The notes: generated by a model from the letters alone, not told the origin. Shown: positions 16,313-25,190, counted from the stretch's first letter. The stretch: DNA of 64,000 bases from Qipengyuania proteolytica (GCF_019711565.1 NZ_JAIGNN010000001.1:62001-126000), one strand, 5' to 3'. Numbers and translations: made by a program.

Positions 16313-17035
16313 ATGGAGTCAAGTAACATAATGAAGAGCGATGGCGCTCCCGCACTCAGGTCCTATGACGATTCCTGCGGGGCGGCCTACGGACTGTCGC
16401 TTGTCGGCGATCGATGGACGCTTCTTGTGGCGCGAGAATTGATGTTGGGCCCCCGGAGATTCAGCGACTTGCGGGCAGGATTGGGGGGCATTAGTGCGAA
16501 TGTCCTGACCCAGAAGCTGAGGCGAGGGCTCGATGTCGGGATGTTCCAGCGACGCCGGCTCCCCCCGCCCGCGGCAAGCTGGATCTATGAACTCACTGAA
16601 TGGGGCCTTGCGGCCGAACCCATCCTCCAGGAACTGGGAAGGTGGTCGGTGAGACATCCTGATTACGACCCGTCTGCCCCTTTATCCCCTGTCTCGTTTA
16701 TGCTCTCTCTTCGCACCCTTTTCGTGAGCGCCAGAGCGCCGGGGCGCGCGATCGCCGTGAATTTCATCTTCGGTGAGGAATGCTATCGTTGCGAACTTTT
16801 GCGCAAGGAGATTTCGGTCACGCGGGCCGAAGAACGGGCTGCAGATGTCACGGTGAGAACAGATCCAAACACAGCGGCTTTTCTCGTGCATCACTCGAAG
16901 GGACTCCCGAGCGCAGCTGACGTTTCGGATAGTCCAATCGAGGGGAGCATAGCCTGCTTTCGCGAATTTGCTTCCGCATTCGAGATGCCCCAGATTTCCA
17001 AGTCATTTAGCGCGTCAGCGAGAATTGCTGAATGA
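16313..17035 (+). CDS. HxlR-family transcriptional regulator with C-terminal extension
   Basis: 240 aa from ATG 16313 (a second ATG at 16331 would start at MKSDGAPALRSYDDSCGAAY). The winged helix-turn-helix is typical of HxlR: SLVGDRWTLLVARELMLGPR, RFSDLRAGLGGISANVLTQK and RRLPPPAASWIYELTEWG. Residues about 135-240 form an extra domain resembling SCP2/sterol-carrier-like folds found on some HxlR proteins. It is divergent from the SRPBCC gene. The upstream 35 bp is AT-rich, consistent with a promoter. Confidence 0.88.
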   Translation: MESSNIMKSDGAPALRSYDDSCGAAYGLSLVGDRWTLLVARELMLGPRRFSDLRAGLGGISANVLTQKLRRGLDVGMFQRRRLPPPAASWIYELTEWGLAAEPILQELGRWSVRHPDYDPSAPLSPVSFMLSLRTLFVSARAPGRAIAVNFIFGEECYRCELLRKEISVTRAEERAADVTVRTDPNTAAFLVHHSKGLPSAADVSDSPIEGSIACFREFASAFEMPQISKSFSASARIAE

Positions 17036-17240
17036 CCTGTCGGGGCGGGCGCTCGTCCTCGCCGACGTCAATCCGGCGCGGGGCTATGACTGTGAGCCGC
17101 GCATCACATGATACGCACCCGCAGCGAATAAGCTCACCGGGGCAGGCTCGGCCCACTCATGCCGAGGGGTATCGAAATCAGAGTGTATTCAACAGGCATC
17201 GGGTTTGCCAGGTGTCCTGCCCGGGAAGGACAAGAATTCC

Positions 17241-17987
17241 ATGGTGACTGTAGCAACGATTGCGCGTATCGGCACGGCCATCGGAGAGCCATCCCGCGCA
17301 GCCATGCTTTACGCACTTATGGATGGTCGCGCTCTTACAGCAGGCGAACTGTCCAGGGCTGCGGGCGTCGCACCATCGACAGGCAGTGACCACCTTTCCA
17401 TCCTCACCGGCCTTGGCCTTGTTGCCTGCGTCCAGCAGGGACGTCATCGATATCACAGGCTTCGCACACCTGAGATAGCGCGCCTGCTCGAGAGCATGAT
17501 GGTGATCGGCGCCGATGAGATGGCATCTACTTCTTGCCGCCCTGTCCGGACGGGTCCCAGAGACGCAGAAATGCGCTTTTTGCGCACTTGCTATGATCAT
17601 CTGGCCGGTGGGGTAGCCGTGGCGATGGCCGAGGCGATGGTAAGGCAGAACTTTTTGACACTAACAGAGGAAACCGGCCATCTCTCGTCGGCGGGTATCG
17701 AATTTCTGCGCGGCCTTGGCTGGTCGTTTCCTTCTATAGGGCCAAGCGCGCAGCTTAGTTGCGCCGACTATAGCTGCCGCTCTTGTCTCGATTGGAGCGA
17801 AAGGCGCCCGCATATCGGAGGGCGCTTCGGAGCGGAGCTTTATAAATTCGCCCTCAAATCGAGGTGGGTTATGAGCGTTCCAGGCTCGCGAGCGCTGCGC
17901 CTTACGCCCCGCGGCGCTCGCGTTCTCGAGACGGAATTTGCTATCTCTCCAGCCCGTCTGATGGACGCTGGCAAGGGAGTGCACTAA
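17241..17987 (+). CDS. ArsR-family winged-helix regulator
   Basis: 248 aa from the ATG at 17241, with AAGGA about 10 bp upstream. The N-terminal 85 residues are an ArsR HTH: IGEPSRAAMLYALMDGRALT, AGELSRAAGVAPSTGSDHLS and LLACVQQGRHRYHRL-type wing residues. The C-terminal half has a cysteine group (LSCADYSCRSCLDWSERRPH) and a WVMSVPGSRALRLTPRGARV segment shared with long ArsR proteins. It converges on the MFS gene with 31 bp between ends. It could control that sulfur-type operon or be an orphan regulator. Confidence 0.87.
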   Translation: MVTVATIARIGTAIGEPSRAAMLYALMDGRALTAGELSRAAGVAPSTGSDHLSILTGLGLVACVQQGRHRYHRLRTPEIARLLESMMVIGADEMASTSCRPVRTGPRDAEMRFLRTCYDHLAGGVAVAMAEAMVRQNFLTLTEETGHLSSAGIEFLRGLGWSFPSIGPSAQLSCADYSCRSCLDWSERRPHIGGRFGAELYKFALKSRWVMSVPGSRALRLTPRGARVLETEFAISPARLMDAGKGVH

Positions 17988-18018
17988 GCCATCAAAGCCA
18001 GGCAAAGAGTCGAAAATC

Positions 18019-19197
18019 TCAAACTGCGGTGGCACACCTGCTTTTGCTGGATTGTGGGGCGGCTTTCCAACCGGAAACTACGAGGCCGGCGACAACCACA
18101 CCGATGAATGGTTGTTCCCAGTGTTCGCCGAACGGGGTTCCGCGAAGAAAAAGCACCAGCGCAATGCCCAGAGCAGTTAGCGTGTATCCGAGACCCTGGG
18201 CTAATGACGAAGTTATTGCAGGGCAGTGTTCGTCGCGCACGGCAAGAGCAATGAGCAGTAAAGCTAGGCCGATTAGGCCACCTTGGGCCAGGCCCTGCAC
18301 TATCAGCAGAGATAGCAGCTGCGATTGAGGCACGTAGGGTACCGCAAGCAAAGTTGTGCCGGCAATAACCGCGGTAACTGCAGAAGGCTTTCCGACGTCG
18401 GTGGCCCGGACCGCAATTACAGGGATAAGGAGCGCGCCGGGTATCTGGCACAGCATGCTGATCGCGGAGTGGCTGCCAGCCGTCCGCACACCGAGCCCTC
18501 GCAATTCCAGGGCGGGGTGAAGGTCCGAAAAAACCAGGTAAGCAAGAATACCCTGAAGACCGGTAAAGCAGGCCAGCGGACCGAAGGTCCTCCAGTGGGG
18601 CATGTCGTTCGCTTTGCGGACCGTGAGCATTATCGGTTTGTTCGACCTCGTGGCGAACCACAGGAAAGCGGCAACTCCTGGAAAAACGGCGCTGAAACCC
18701 AGCGCAGTGTTCCACGACTCACCCTTTACAAGGATCATGGGCGTCACCTGGGCCCCGATCGCTGCCCCCGCGCAGAGCGCACTCGTATAAACGCCCATGA
18801 GCAAGGCTTTCTCGCGAGCTCCGTATGAGCGCACGTAGCTCGGGACGAGTACGTTCGCCATTCCGATGGATAGTCCTGCAATGACACCTGCAGCGCACAG
18901 GCCCAATGGTGAGGAGAATCCGCGTGCAAGGGAGGCCAGCGCGAGCACTGCCGTAAGGAAGCCCAAAAGCCGCGCGTTCGATCCGGTTACGAACAGCGCC
19001 ACAAGGCCGCCCAGACCCATGGCAGCTATTGGTAGTACTATTAGAATTGCGACCTGATGGCCTGACAGGACGTGGGTGTTGGTCAGTGTGGGGGAAACCG
19101 CTGCAAAGCTGCTGAAATACGGTCTAAGACACATCCCGCTTACAGCCAGGAGCATCACCTCGGTACGTTTACTTGACCGATTACCCGGCGATTGCAT
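18019..19197 (-). CDS. MFS transporter, CynX/NimT-like
   Basis: 392 aa from ATG 19197, which lies 17 bp inside the end of the upstream PLP-enzyme gene. About 12 hydrophobic segments are visible. The first begins VMLLAVSGMCLRPYFSSFAA, with a conserved YFSSFAAVSPTL region similar to CynX/NimT permeases; the loop VRSYGAREKALLMGVYTSAL follows. It probably exports or imports a small anion, amino acid or thiol. It is the last gene of the OsmC-PLP-MFS operon, and the substrate is likely related to cysteine or sulfide, which is inference. Confidence 0.85.
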   Translation of the reverse strand: MQSPGNRSSKRTEVMLLAVSGMCLRPYFSSFAAVSPTLTNTHVLSGHQVAILIVLPIAAMGLGGLVALFVTGSNARLLGFLTAVLALASLARGFSSPLGLCAAGVIAGLSIGMANVLVPSYVRSYGAREKALLMGVYTSALCAGAAIGAQVTPMILVKGESWNTALGFSAVFPGVAAFLWFATRSNKPIMLTVRKANDMPHWRTFGPLACFTGLQGILAYLVFSDLHPALELRGLGVRTAGSHSAISMLCQIPGALLIPVIAVRATDVGKPSAVTAVIAGTTLLAVPYVPQSQLLSLLIVQGLAQGGLIGLALLLIALAVRDEHCPAITSSLAQGLGYTLTALGIALVLFLRGTPFGEHWEQPFIGVVVAGLVVSGWKAAPQSSKSRCATAV

Positions 19198-20287
19198 GAC
19201 GGGATATCCGATCGTAATCGCGAAAGTCGTCCGGAAGTCGCCCCGTCCTAAGAAATTCGACAGTGGCCCGGTTGAATTCCGCGATCTCCAAGCCGTTTGT
19301 CTCGCACCATTCGGTCGACAGCGATGTCGTCGTGTAGCGTGCGCCATCATCAGGATTGAGGGTCACGATCGGGCCCGCAACGCAGGGCTCTTCGTGAAAG
19401 GAACAGAGAAGAGCGGCTGCCCAAAGGTTCATTCCAGCAGAGCTGCCAAACGGTCGCCCCAGATGCTCGGAGAGCGCCCACGAGGCGCCCACAGCCGCTT
19501 CGTCGGAGACCGCTATCGAATGGGACGGCAGCGATGGGCGAAACCCAGGCCTTGGCTCACACGATCCCACCCCATCGATTAGCCATTGGCCCGGCCGATA
19601 AGCGCCTTCGTTTCTTCGTGCCAACCAATGGAACAGGGAGCCGTCAGGATCTGCCAGGCAGATCCTGGTGGGGCTATCTGTAAGCACTACTGCGCGCGCG
19701 AGCGAGGAGATGGTTCCTCCGGTTCCGCAGCCCGCTATAATCCAGTCTGGTGATCGCTCTAACTGATCATGGATTTCCGAAAAGACAGCGCAAGGCACAT
19801 CGTGCCCGTATGCATCCGCTGCATTGACGAACTGATCAATGAAGAAGCCGCAATGGCGTTCGGCCAGCCATGAAGCCTTCCTTCGCGCGCCCTCCAGATC
19901 GGCCGCGATATGCAGACGGATTCCAGCCCGTTCCAGCAAGCATTTCTTCTCCCGTGAGATTGTCGCGGGCACGACTATCTCAAGCCGCAGGTCCAGCATT
20001 CTTGCAAACCATGCTTCGGAAAGAGCCATCGATCCGGAAGAAGCATCGTAAAGGCTCGTGTCGGAACCGATCCGCCCGTCGACGACTGCTCGCCAGAACA
20101 ATCTCCTAGCCAGCCGATGTTTGATCGATCCCGAGGGAGTGGCACTTTCGTCCTTGAGCCAAATGTGCGCTAAAGTCCCTTCATCAACCAGTTTGATAAG
20201 CGGAGTGGGCTTGCAATTGCTTTCATCTGTTAGCTTGCGCAGTGCACTAGCCCTCCAATCGTCCATCGCGGCGGGCTCATTCGGCAT
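19181..20287 (-). CDS. PLP-dependent cysteine synthase-family enzyme (Cds1-like)
   Basis: 368 aa. A fold-type II PLP enzyme: the PLP lysine lies in SATPSGSIKHRLARRLF (near residue 57), an SSGSMALSEAWFARMLDL segment replaces the usual asparagine loop, and the phosphate loop is IIAGCGTGGTISSLARA. It resembles the cysteine desulfhydrase Cds1 and cystathionine/cysteine synthases in length and motifs. Whether it makes or degrades cysteine cannot be told from sequence. The ATG at 20287 is inside the last codons of OsmC; a TTG just before it is in frame. Co-transcribed with OsmC and the MFS gene. Confidence 0.88.
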   Translation of the reverse strand: MPNEPAAMDDWRASALRKLTDESNCKPTPLIKLVDEGTLAHIWLKDESATPSGSIKHRLARRLFWRAVVDGRIGSDTSLYDASSGSMALSEAWFARMLDLRLEIVVPATISREKKCLLERAGIRLHIAADLEGARRKASWLAERHCGFFIDQFVNAADAYGHDVPCAVFSEIHDQLERSPDWIIAGCGTGGTISSLARAVVLTDSPTRICLADPDGSLFHWLARRNEGAYRPGQWLIDGVGSCEPRPGFRPSLPSHSIAVSDEAAVGASWALSEHLGRPFGSSAGMNLWAAALLCSFHEEPCVAGPIVTLNPDDGARYTTTSLSTEWCETNGLEIAEFNRATVEFLRTGRLPDDFRDYDRISRHAIAG

Positions 20288-20756
20288 CAAATGAAAAATC
20301 GGGTTGGCATTGAATGGGGAAACTTACCGAGTTGGCGAGGAAGCACTGATCATGCGCCCTGTGATGAAGGGTTTCGAGAAGATCACGGCTGATCGTGGAC
20401 GCCCGGGGCACGGTTATTTTAGGAGATAACTGGATCGTCTCAAATGCCATGGACCGTCCGGAGCGCTTCAGGACGCCGGTGGCGTTATCGCAATAAGACG
20501 TGACCGCTAAATGCGCCGCGCTTGCAAGCGACAGGAAAAACAGCATGTGGCACGAAGCTATGGCCGCAATGAAGGCCTCTTCTGGGTCCACCGCCTCTTC
20601 GTCCGACATGGGGACCGGAACGATCTGGGGGGAAGATGATGCGCGTATGGCCATTCCCCCGTCGAACAACCATTGGTGCGCTCGGCTATATCTCGCCGCC
20701 AGAAAGTCAGTTCCACTCTCCAGATGCCATCTTACCGAAGCTGTATGTGTAGCCAT
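20277..20756 (-). CDS. OsmC/Ohr-family thiol peroxidase
   Basis: 159 aa. The fold's landmarks are present: N-terminal VRWHLESGTDFLAARYSRAH, the EEAFIAAIASCHMLFFLSLA helix with the first reactive Cys (near 69), and a second Cys in HDQCFLANSVSFPI (near 138). Proteins of this family reduce organic or sulfur peroxides. The gene is first of a three-gene overlapping operon with a Cds1-like enzyme and an MFS permease, so a role in handling sulfane or persulfide products is plausible. A 131-bp divergent gap separates it from the DUF1272 gene. Confidence 0.88.
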   Translation of the reverse strand: MATHTASVRWHLESGTDFLAARYSRAHQWLFDGGMAIRASSSPQIVPVPMSDEEAVDPEEAFIAAIASCHMLFFLSLASAAHLAVTSYCDNATGVLKRSGRSMAFETIQLSPKITVPRASTISRDLLETLHHRAHDQCFLANSVSFPIQCQPDFSFDAE

Positions 20757-20887
20757 TGTCTTCCCTCTAGGACGTAGAGGGCAGATATCCGATGCTCACG
20801 TCAGATGTTTCGGTGGAGGCCGAAACGTGGGTTAAAATCAGACTCTATGTTGGCCCGCAACCGAAGCCTAGGATGCGTGAAATCAGT

Positions 20888-21118
20888 ATGCTTTCCCTGA
20901 AGCCGGATTGCCAGGTGTGCCAAACCCCCCTCCCGCCAGAATCGAAAGCGGCATGGATATGCTCTTACGAATGCACTTTCTGCGTACAATGCGCCCGCGA
21001 ACTCGACGGAACCTGCCCGAACTGTCGCGGGGAACTCCAAGTCCGACCATCACGAAAGGTTGCCAAGCCGCCGGTCAGCGTCACGGGACATGACCCGCAT
21101 CTTTCTATGAACGATTAG
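20888..21118 (+). CDS. DUF1272 small zinc-ribbon-like protein
   Basis: 76 aa if started at ATG 20888 (an in-frame ATG at 20873 adds five residues). The DUF1272 pattern is complete: MLSLKPDCQVCQTPLPPESK, ICSYECTFCVQCARE and CPNCRGEL, with seven cysteines that can bind zinc. Function unknown in the family. It is divergent from the OsmC operon and is followed by a GST gene 38 bp later in the same direction. Confidence 0.85.
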   Translation: MLSLKPDCQVCQTPLPPESKAAWICSYECTFCVQCARELDGTCPNCRGELQVRPSRKVAKPPVSVTGHDPHLSMND

Positions 21119-21156
21119 CGCAACCCGGCGATCGAAAGAATTTATGGGGAGCTATC

Positions 21157-21810
21157 ATGTCAATTGATAGAAACAGCAGACCAGTCATTACGGGTTTCCG
21201 CTGGGTGCCGGACTTTGCCCGCGGTTTCGTCAAGGACCTGCGGGTTCGATGGGCCTGCGAAGAGGTCGGTCGGCCCTATGAGGAGCGTTTAGTAACGGAT
21301 GATTTCGTTAAGGGAACGGAGTATCGCAAGGAGCAGCCCTTTGGTCAGGTTCCCGTGTATCGAGAGGGGCAGGTTGCCCTGTTCGAAAGCGGCGCTATCG
21401 TACTGCATATCGCAAACCAGTCCTCGCAACTGATGCCTTCCAATCCAGTTGATGCGGCTCGCGTGGTCAGCTGGATGTTCGCTGCCATCGCTAGCATCGA
21501 ACCTTTCGTTTCCAGTCTTGCGGATATCGACCTGTTCCATGCGGACGAAGAGTGGGCGAAATTGCGCCGCACAGCTGCAGTAGAGCAGCTTTCGAAAAGG
21601 CTTGACGATCTGTCCGATGCGTTAGGGGGGCGGGACTATCTGGTGGACGAGTTCAGCGGTGCTGATTTGTTAATGGCTTGTGTGCTGAGAGACATCAGCG
21701 ACCAGTCGACATTCGAGCGCCATCCAAACCTGGTCCACTACCTGGCGCGATGCACAGCAAGGCCTGCGTTCGTAAAAGCTTTGGAGTCGCAGCTCACTTC
21801 ACTTGAATAG
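21157..21810 (+). CDS. Glutathione S-transferase family protein
   Basis: 217 aa, with a good GGGGAG ribosome site before the ATG. The N-terminal thioredoxin-like domain has KDLRVRWACEEVGRPYEERL, the cis-Pro GQVPVY and the ES motif ALFESGAIVLHIA. The C-terminal helical domain has FSGADLLMACVLRDI, the usual N-capping box. It probably conjugates or isomerises an electrophile with glutathione. Together with OsmC, VOC and GFA genes nearby it gives the region a thiol and electrophile-detoxification flavour. Confidence 0.92.
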   Translation: MSIDRNSRPVITGFRWVPDFARGFVKDLRVRWACEEVGRPYEERLVTDDFVKGTEYRKEQPFGQVPVYREGQVALFESGAIVLHIANQSSQLMPSNPVDAARVVSWMFAAIASIEPFVSSLADIDLFHADEEWAKLRRTAAVEQLSKRLDDLSDALGGRDYLVDEFSGADLLMACVLRDISDQSTFERHPNLVHYLARCTARPAFVKALESQLTSLE

Positions 21811-21876
21811 AGGATCTGCCTCCGCCGATCTCTGTACCCTGAATTCTTGGTTCTCCAGCTTTACAACCATGCGCAT

Positions 21877-22426
21877 GGCCACCTCGCTCTGGTCGGGGAT
21901 CCAACAGGCCGCCAGGGCCACCGGTGGCAGCGCCCAGCTTTCGGAGGACGGGACGTTCATGCAACGGCCCGATGCCGCGATCGTGGTTTTCGGCGAAACG
22001 CCCTATGCGGAATTCCAGGGGGACATCACCACGCTTCAATTGCGCCCCGAATTGCGCAGCCCGATCGCCACCATGCGACGGCTTAAGGAGCAGGGCATTC
22101 CAGTCATCGCGGTGATGATCACCGGTCGCCCGCTCTATGTGAACGAAGCGCTCAACACTGCCGACGCCTTCGTCACCGCATGGTTGCCCGGTTCGGAAGG
22201 TGGCGGCGTCGCCGACATGCTTTTTGCAGGCAGGAATGGTGTGTTCGCGCACGACTTCCAGGGTCTGCTCCCGACCGGATGGCCTGCTACGGCGAAGCAC
22301 GGCGGCCCCATGCTTTTCCCGTTCGGCTACGGACTGCGCTATGCAGACGGTCCGCACGCTGAAGAACCGGGTGCACCCACGAACAGCTTGACGAGCATAC
22401 CAACTAGTCGGTACGACGGGTTATGA
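21877..22426 (+). pseudogene. Truncated GH3 glucosidase fragment, near-duplicate of 34287-34765
   Basis: Bases 21877-22355 align without gaps to 34287-34765 (constant offset 12,410) with 9 differences in 479 bp, about 98% identical; 22,000-22,263 is identical. Only the part of the second GH3 domain between SLWSGI and FGYGLRYADG is present, so the catalytic Asp and the signal peptide are absent. The frame remains open from 21803 to 22426 and its stop overlaps the following TetR ATG. Most differences are synonymous. It has replaced whatever lay between the GST and TetR genes; no insertion-sequence ends are seen. Confidence 0.9.
22398..22413. promoter_or_regulatory. Candidate TetR operator
   Basis: TACCAACTAGTCGGTA is a 16-bp palindrome with a single mismatched pair, ending 9 bp before the tetR-family ATG at 22423. 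Position and symmetry fit autoregulation by the TetR protein. Confidence 0.45.
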
Positions 22427-23061
22427 CGAACTTTCATTCTTGTGATCTCTCGCGCAACGACGCGCGTACACGCTTATTGGAAGCCGCGCGGGACCTCATT
22501 CGCGCGCAGGGCTTCTGTGCGACGACGGTTGATAATATTTGCAGGAAAGCAGGTGTCACCAAAGGTGCGTTCTTCCATCATTTCGAGAACAAGGAAGCTC
22601 TTGGTGTCGCTGCTGTTATTCATTGGTCGGAAACGACATCGGAATTGTTTGCCGATGCATCCTATCATGCTTGTCATGATCCATTAGACCGCTTGCTCGA
22701 GTACATTGCGTACAGGAAGAGGATTATAGAGGGCGACCCGGCCGAGTTCAGCTGCCTTGCTGGCGCTCTCGCTCAGGAGGTCTACGGCTCTCACCCCGCC
22801 ATAAGGGAGTCCTGCGCCGCCAGTATCTTCGCACATGCTGAGACGCTTGAGCCAGATATTGAAGCCGCGATGGCCGCGCACAGGATTTCGTCCAACATGT
22901 CACCAGCGGGGGTTGCTGCCCATATTCAAGCGGTGCTGCAGGGCGCCTTCGTCCTCGCCAAGGCTGCCGACGATCCAGAGATCGCGCGCGCCAGCCTCGA
23001 TCACCTCGCATGCTACATCGAAATGTTGTTCGGTCGCAGTCCTGCGAACGCAATCCAATGA
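22423..23061 (+). CDS. TetR/AcrR-family repressor
   Basis: 212 aa. The N-terminal HTH is clear: TRLLEAARDLIRAQGFCATT, VDNICRKAGVTKGAFFHHFE and NKEALG. The ligand-binding part has the TetR_C-like EYIAYRKRIIEGDPAEFSCL followed by AGALAQEVYGSHPAIRESC, as in YxaF/LmrA-type regulators. The start is in a 4-bp overlap with the GH3 fragment's frame. A VOC protein and a GyrI-like protein follow in the same direction and are probable targets, although they may be a separate unit. Confidence 0.92.
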   Translation: MTNFHSCDLSRNDARTRLLEAARDLIRAQGFCATTVDNICRKAGVTKGAFFHHFENKEALGVAAVIHWSETTSELFADASYHACHDPLDRLLEYIAYRKRIIEGDPAEFSCLAGALAQEVYGSHPAIRESCAASIFAHAETLEPDIEAAMAAHRISSNMSPAGVAAHIQAVLQGAFVLAKAADDPEIARASLDHLACYIEMLFGRSPANAIQ

Positions 23062-23216
23062 CCCAGGAAGAGTGCGCCATCGAGACGGCCGATACTATCG
23101 TCAATCCCGAAGCCCGTTGGGGTGCCTCCCACCCGACTTTGGGGGCGCTACGCGACGGACCATCCCGGGCAGTATTCAGGCCAAGCCCCAGCGACGAACA
23201 GAAAGGATCACTCAAA

Positions 23217-23606
23217 ATGCCCCGCATCTCTGCGGTCAACCTTAGCATCGATGTGCCCGATCTCGAGGCCGGCATTTTGTTCTACAAGCTGGTCTTCGGT
23301 TTTCTCGAAACTTCACGACCATTACCAATTATGGCGGTTCTTGACGCTGGCAACCTTAGCATTTGTCTGCATGAGAAGGCGCAGGGCTCGCACAGCTCAG
23401 CGTCCAGCACTGACCTACGGCGATATGACCGGCATTGGACACCCGTTCACTTGGACATTCACCTCGAAGATTTCGAGTCATGCCTCAAGTCGATCAAACG
23501 CGCGGGTGGAGCAGTTGAGTCAGTTTATCGAACCCAGGCTCCAAGGTCAGTTGCCTTTTGCAGCGATCCTTTCGGGAACGGTTTTTGTGTATTGGGGCCC
23601 GGCTAA
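23217..23606 (+). CDS. VOC (glyoxalase/bleomycin-resistance fold) family protein
   Basis: 129 aa from ATG 23217, chosen because GAAAGGAT precedes it by 10 bp and MPRISAVNLSIDVPDLEAGI is a standard VOC N-terminus; the frame is open further up. Beta-alpha-beta-beta-beta repeats are visible, with metal-ligand candidates His in HWTPVHLDIHLEDFE and the C-terminal SDPFGNGFCVLGPG ending typical of VOC proteins. Could be a lyase, dioxygenase-like or binding protein. It lies between the TetR gene and a GyrI-like gene. Confidence 0.87.
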   Translation: MPRISAVNLSIDVPDLEAGILFYKLVFGFLETSRPLPIMAVLDAGNLSICLHEKAQGSHSSASSTDLRRYDRHWTPVHLDIHLEDFESCLKSIKRAGGAVESVYRTQAPRSVAFCSDPFGNGFCVLGPG

Positions 23607-23681
23607 CCCACCACTTCAACTGGGAAACACTGTTGCTTGGAGAGCGACAGCGATCCGCAGGCAATCGAAACAAGAGGGACT

Positions 23682-24218
23682 ATGCGAATGAAATTCGAGC
23701 CAGCTTGGGAGGCGCTCGGCGAAAAGCGCTATATTGGGGTGCGAAGGGTTGTGTCGATGGATCAACTTCCAGCCGTGATCTCCCGCGCTGCCGATGCAGC
23801 TGCCGAACTGCTGAGGTCGACAGGAAGAGAATCCCGCGGCGGACTTCTTGTACGCTATCTAACTATCGATATGCCAAGTCGCATTAAGATTGATGTGGGT
23901 TTTTGCGTCGAGGAACCTATCAATCTGGACGAGAACGGCATCTTCGGAACCTTGCCTGCGGGTTGCTACGGTACATTGAAATATGTGGACGCGAGCGATG
24001 GAGTTGCGGCCAATGCGCGGCTTATCGACTGGATTGGTAGTACCGGAGCAGCGATGCGCGTTAGGCGATCAGAGGATGGAGACGTCTTCGACGGGAGGTT
24101 CGAGTTATACAGCGAACCCACCATCGAGGGCAGTGTAACGCTTGTGAAGGCGGGAATTCTCGTGGAGGGAACTTGCTTTAACGACACCAAGCCCTCAGCG
24201 CGCGTTGATCCGAAATGA
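23682..24218 (+). CDS. GyrI-like / AraC effector-binding domain protein
   Basis: 178 aa from ATG 23682 with GAGGG upstream. The sequence follows the GyrI-like small-molecule-binding fold: ALGEKRYIGVRRVVSMDQLP, a central RYLTIDMPSRIKIDVGFCVE and LPAGCYGTLKYVDAS, ending with FELYSEP before a short tail. Stand-alone GyrI-like proteins bind or hydrolyse cyclopropyl-type or cationic small molecules. The gene follows VOC by 75 bp in the same direction. Downstream is a degenerate stretch. Confidence 0.72.
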   Translation: MRMKFEPAWEALGEKRYIGVRRVVSMDQLPAVISRAADAAAELLRSTGRESRGGLLVRYLTIDMPSRIKIDVGFCVEEPINLDENGIFGTLPAGCYGTLKYVDASDGVAANARLIDWIGSTGAAMRVRRSEDGDVFDGRFELYSEPTIEGSVTLVKAGILVEGTCFNDTKPSARVDPK

Positions 24219-24465
24219 TCTCAGATCGGATCAAGCCCACTCAAACAAAGCTAGATTTCAGCTATGAAAGCAGAAGACCATTTCGCGCTGGCGTGAGCTT
24301 GTCCCGCTCAGCGTCAGTGCTCGGGGGTTGGCGACACGATAGTCGTCCTGCCACCGATATCGTGCAATGGTACCTTATAGAGCCCAAGTCATATCTTCTT
24401 GGCGGCTCACGCGGTCAGATTGACCGGCAAGCCTTGCGACACTGCAGATTGTCCGAGCGCCGATC

Positions 24466-24693
24466 TTGGAACCGAAGCTGTCCAGAAACCTCAAGGTTGA
24501 CGTGACTGGCATCATTCTAAAAACAATCGCCGAGCCTCTCAACCAACTGGGAGAGGGAGGTATGCTTGTACGACGTCAATTGCTTCCAGCGGGCGGACCG
24601 CATGTTTATCAACTGACTGTCCACGGTCCTGACCTTTTGGGAGTTATCGAAGTCATTGCCTCCTGGGTGATACGCTCACTTCGATTTGCGTGA
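24466..24693 (+). pseudogene. Possible decayed HxlR regulator (C-terminal wing)
   Basis: The translated segment GGMLVRRQLLPAGGPHVYQL followed by TVHGPDLLGVIEVIASW lines up in order with the recognition-wing region of HxlR proteins (compare RRRLPPPAASWIYELTEWG in the intact gene at 16313). The preceding LNQLGEGG matches the linker. The N-terminal HTH is not recognisable upstream (24,219-24,465). I read it as a remnant; no function is claimed. Confidence 0.35.
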
Positions 24694-24719
24694 AGCGAGG
24701 CTACCGGTTCCATCCGTAA

Positions 24720-25190
24720 TTATCTGATCTTCCCCCATTGCGAGTAGATCCTCGTCAGCGCAGAAAAAACGAGCGTGACTGATGTGAACGCCAACAAGAA
24801 ACCCCATGTTGCGCGTCGTCCAGTCTCGACGATCAATCGCCCATGCTTACCTGCTTCCGCATCGATAAAGTCGGGAATGATCAACACAATCTGCGCGAGG
24901 ATTACGCCAGCCAACGCTATAAACAGAACACGGCGATAGACAGTCATCAAGCCGGAGCTGATCAACGGGAGTTCCATACTGTACCGCGTGGCTACCACAG
25001 GTGGTACACCAAATGCGCGGAGAGCCAATTCCTCCTCTTGGGGTGTGAGCTCATGACCTACGCGATCCTCTTCGGCTGCGAGATGCTCATCGATGTCCGC
25101 CTCGAGAGCGAGATAAATGTCCTTCTTGCAACGTGAAGGCAGCCAGAACATCACCTTCGCGAGGTATTTCTTGCGATTTTCCATAGTCAT
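24720..25190 (-). CDS. Membrane protein with N-terminal HAAS-type signalling domain
   Basis: 156 aa. The first 60 residues are a HAAS/DUF1700-like helical domain (YLAKVMFWLPSRCKKDIYLA, LEADIDEHLAAEEDRVG, LALRAFGVPPVVATRY). Two membrane helices follow (RVLFIALAGVILAQIVLIIP and WGFLLAFTSVTLVFSALTRI). HAAS proteins usually pair with PadR repressors, and a PadR gene overlaps this start by 4 bp here. The pair is thought to link membrane events to transcription; the signal is unknown. Confidence 0.82.
   Translation of the reverse strand: MTMENRKKYLAKVMFWLPSRCKKDIYLALEADIDEHLAAEEDRVGHELTPQEEELALRAFGVPPVVATRYSMELPLISSGLMTVYRRVLFIALAGVILAQIVLIIPDFIDAEAGKHGRLIVETGRRATWGFLLAFTSVTLVFSALTRIYSQWGKIR

Noticed and set aside
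24215..24505. Small frame downstream of the GyrI-like gene
   Set aside because: No ribosome site beyond the overlap, no similarity, and it continues into what looks like a decayed HxlR remnant.
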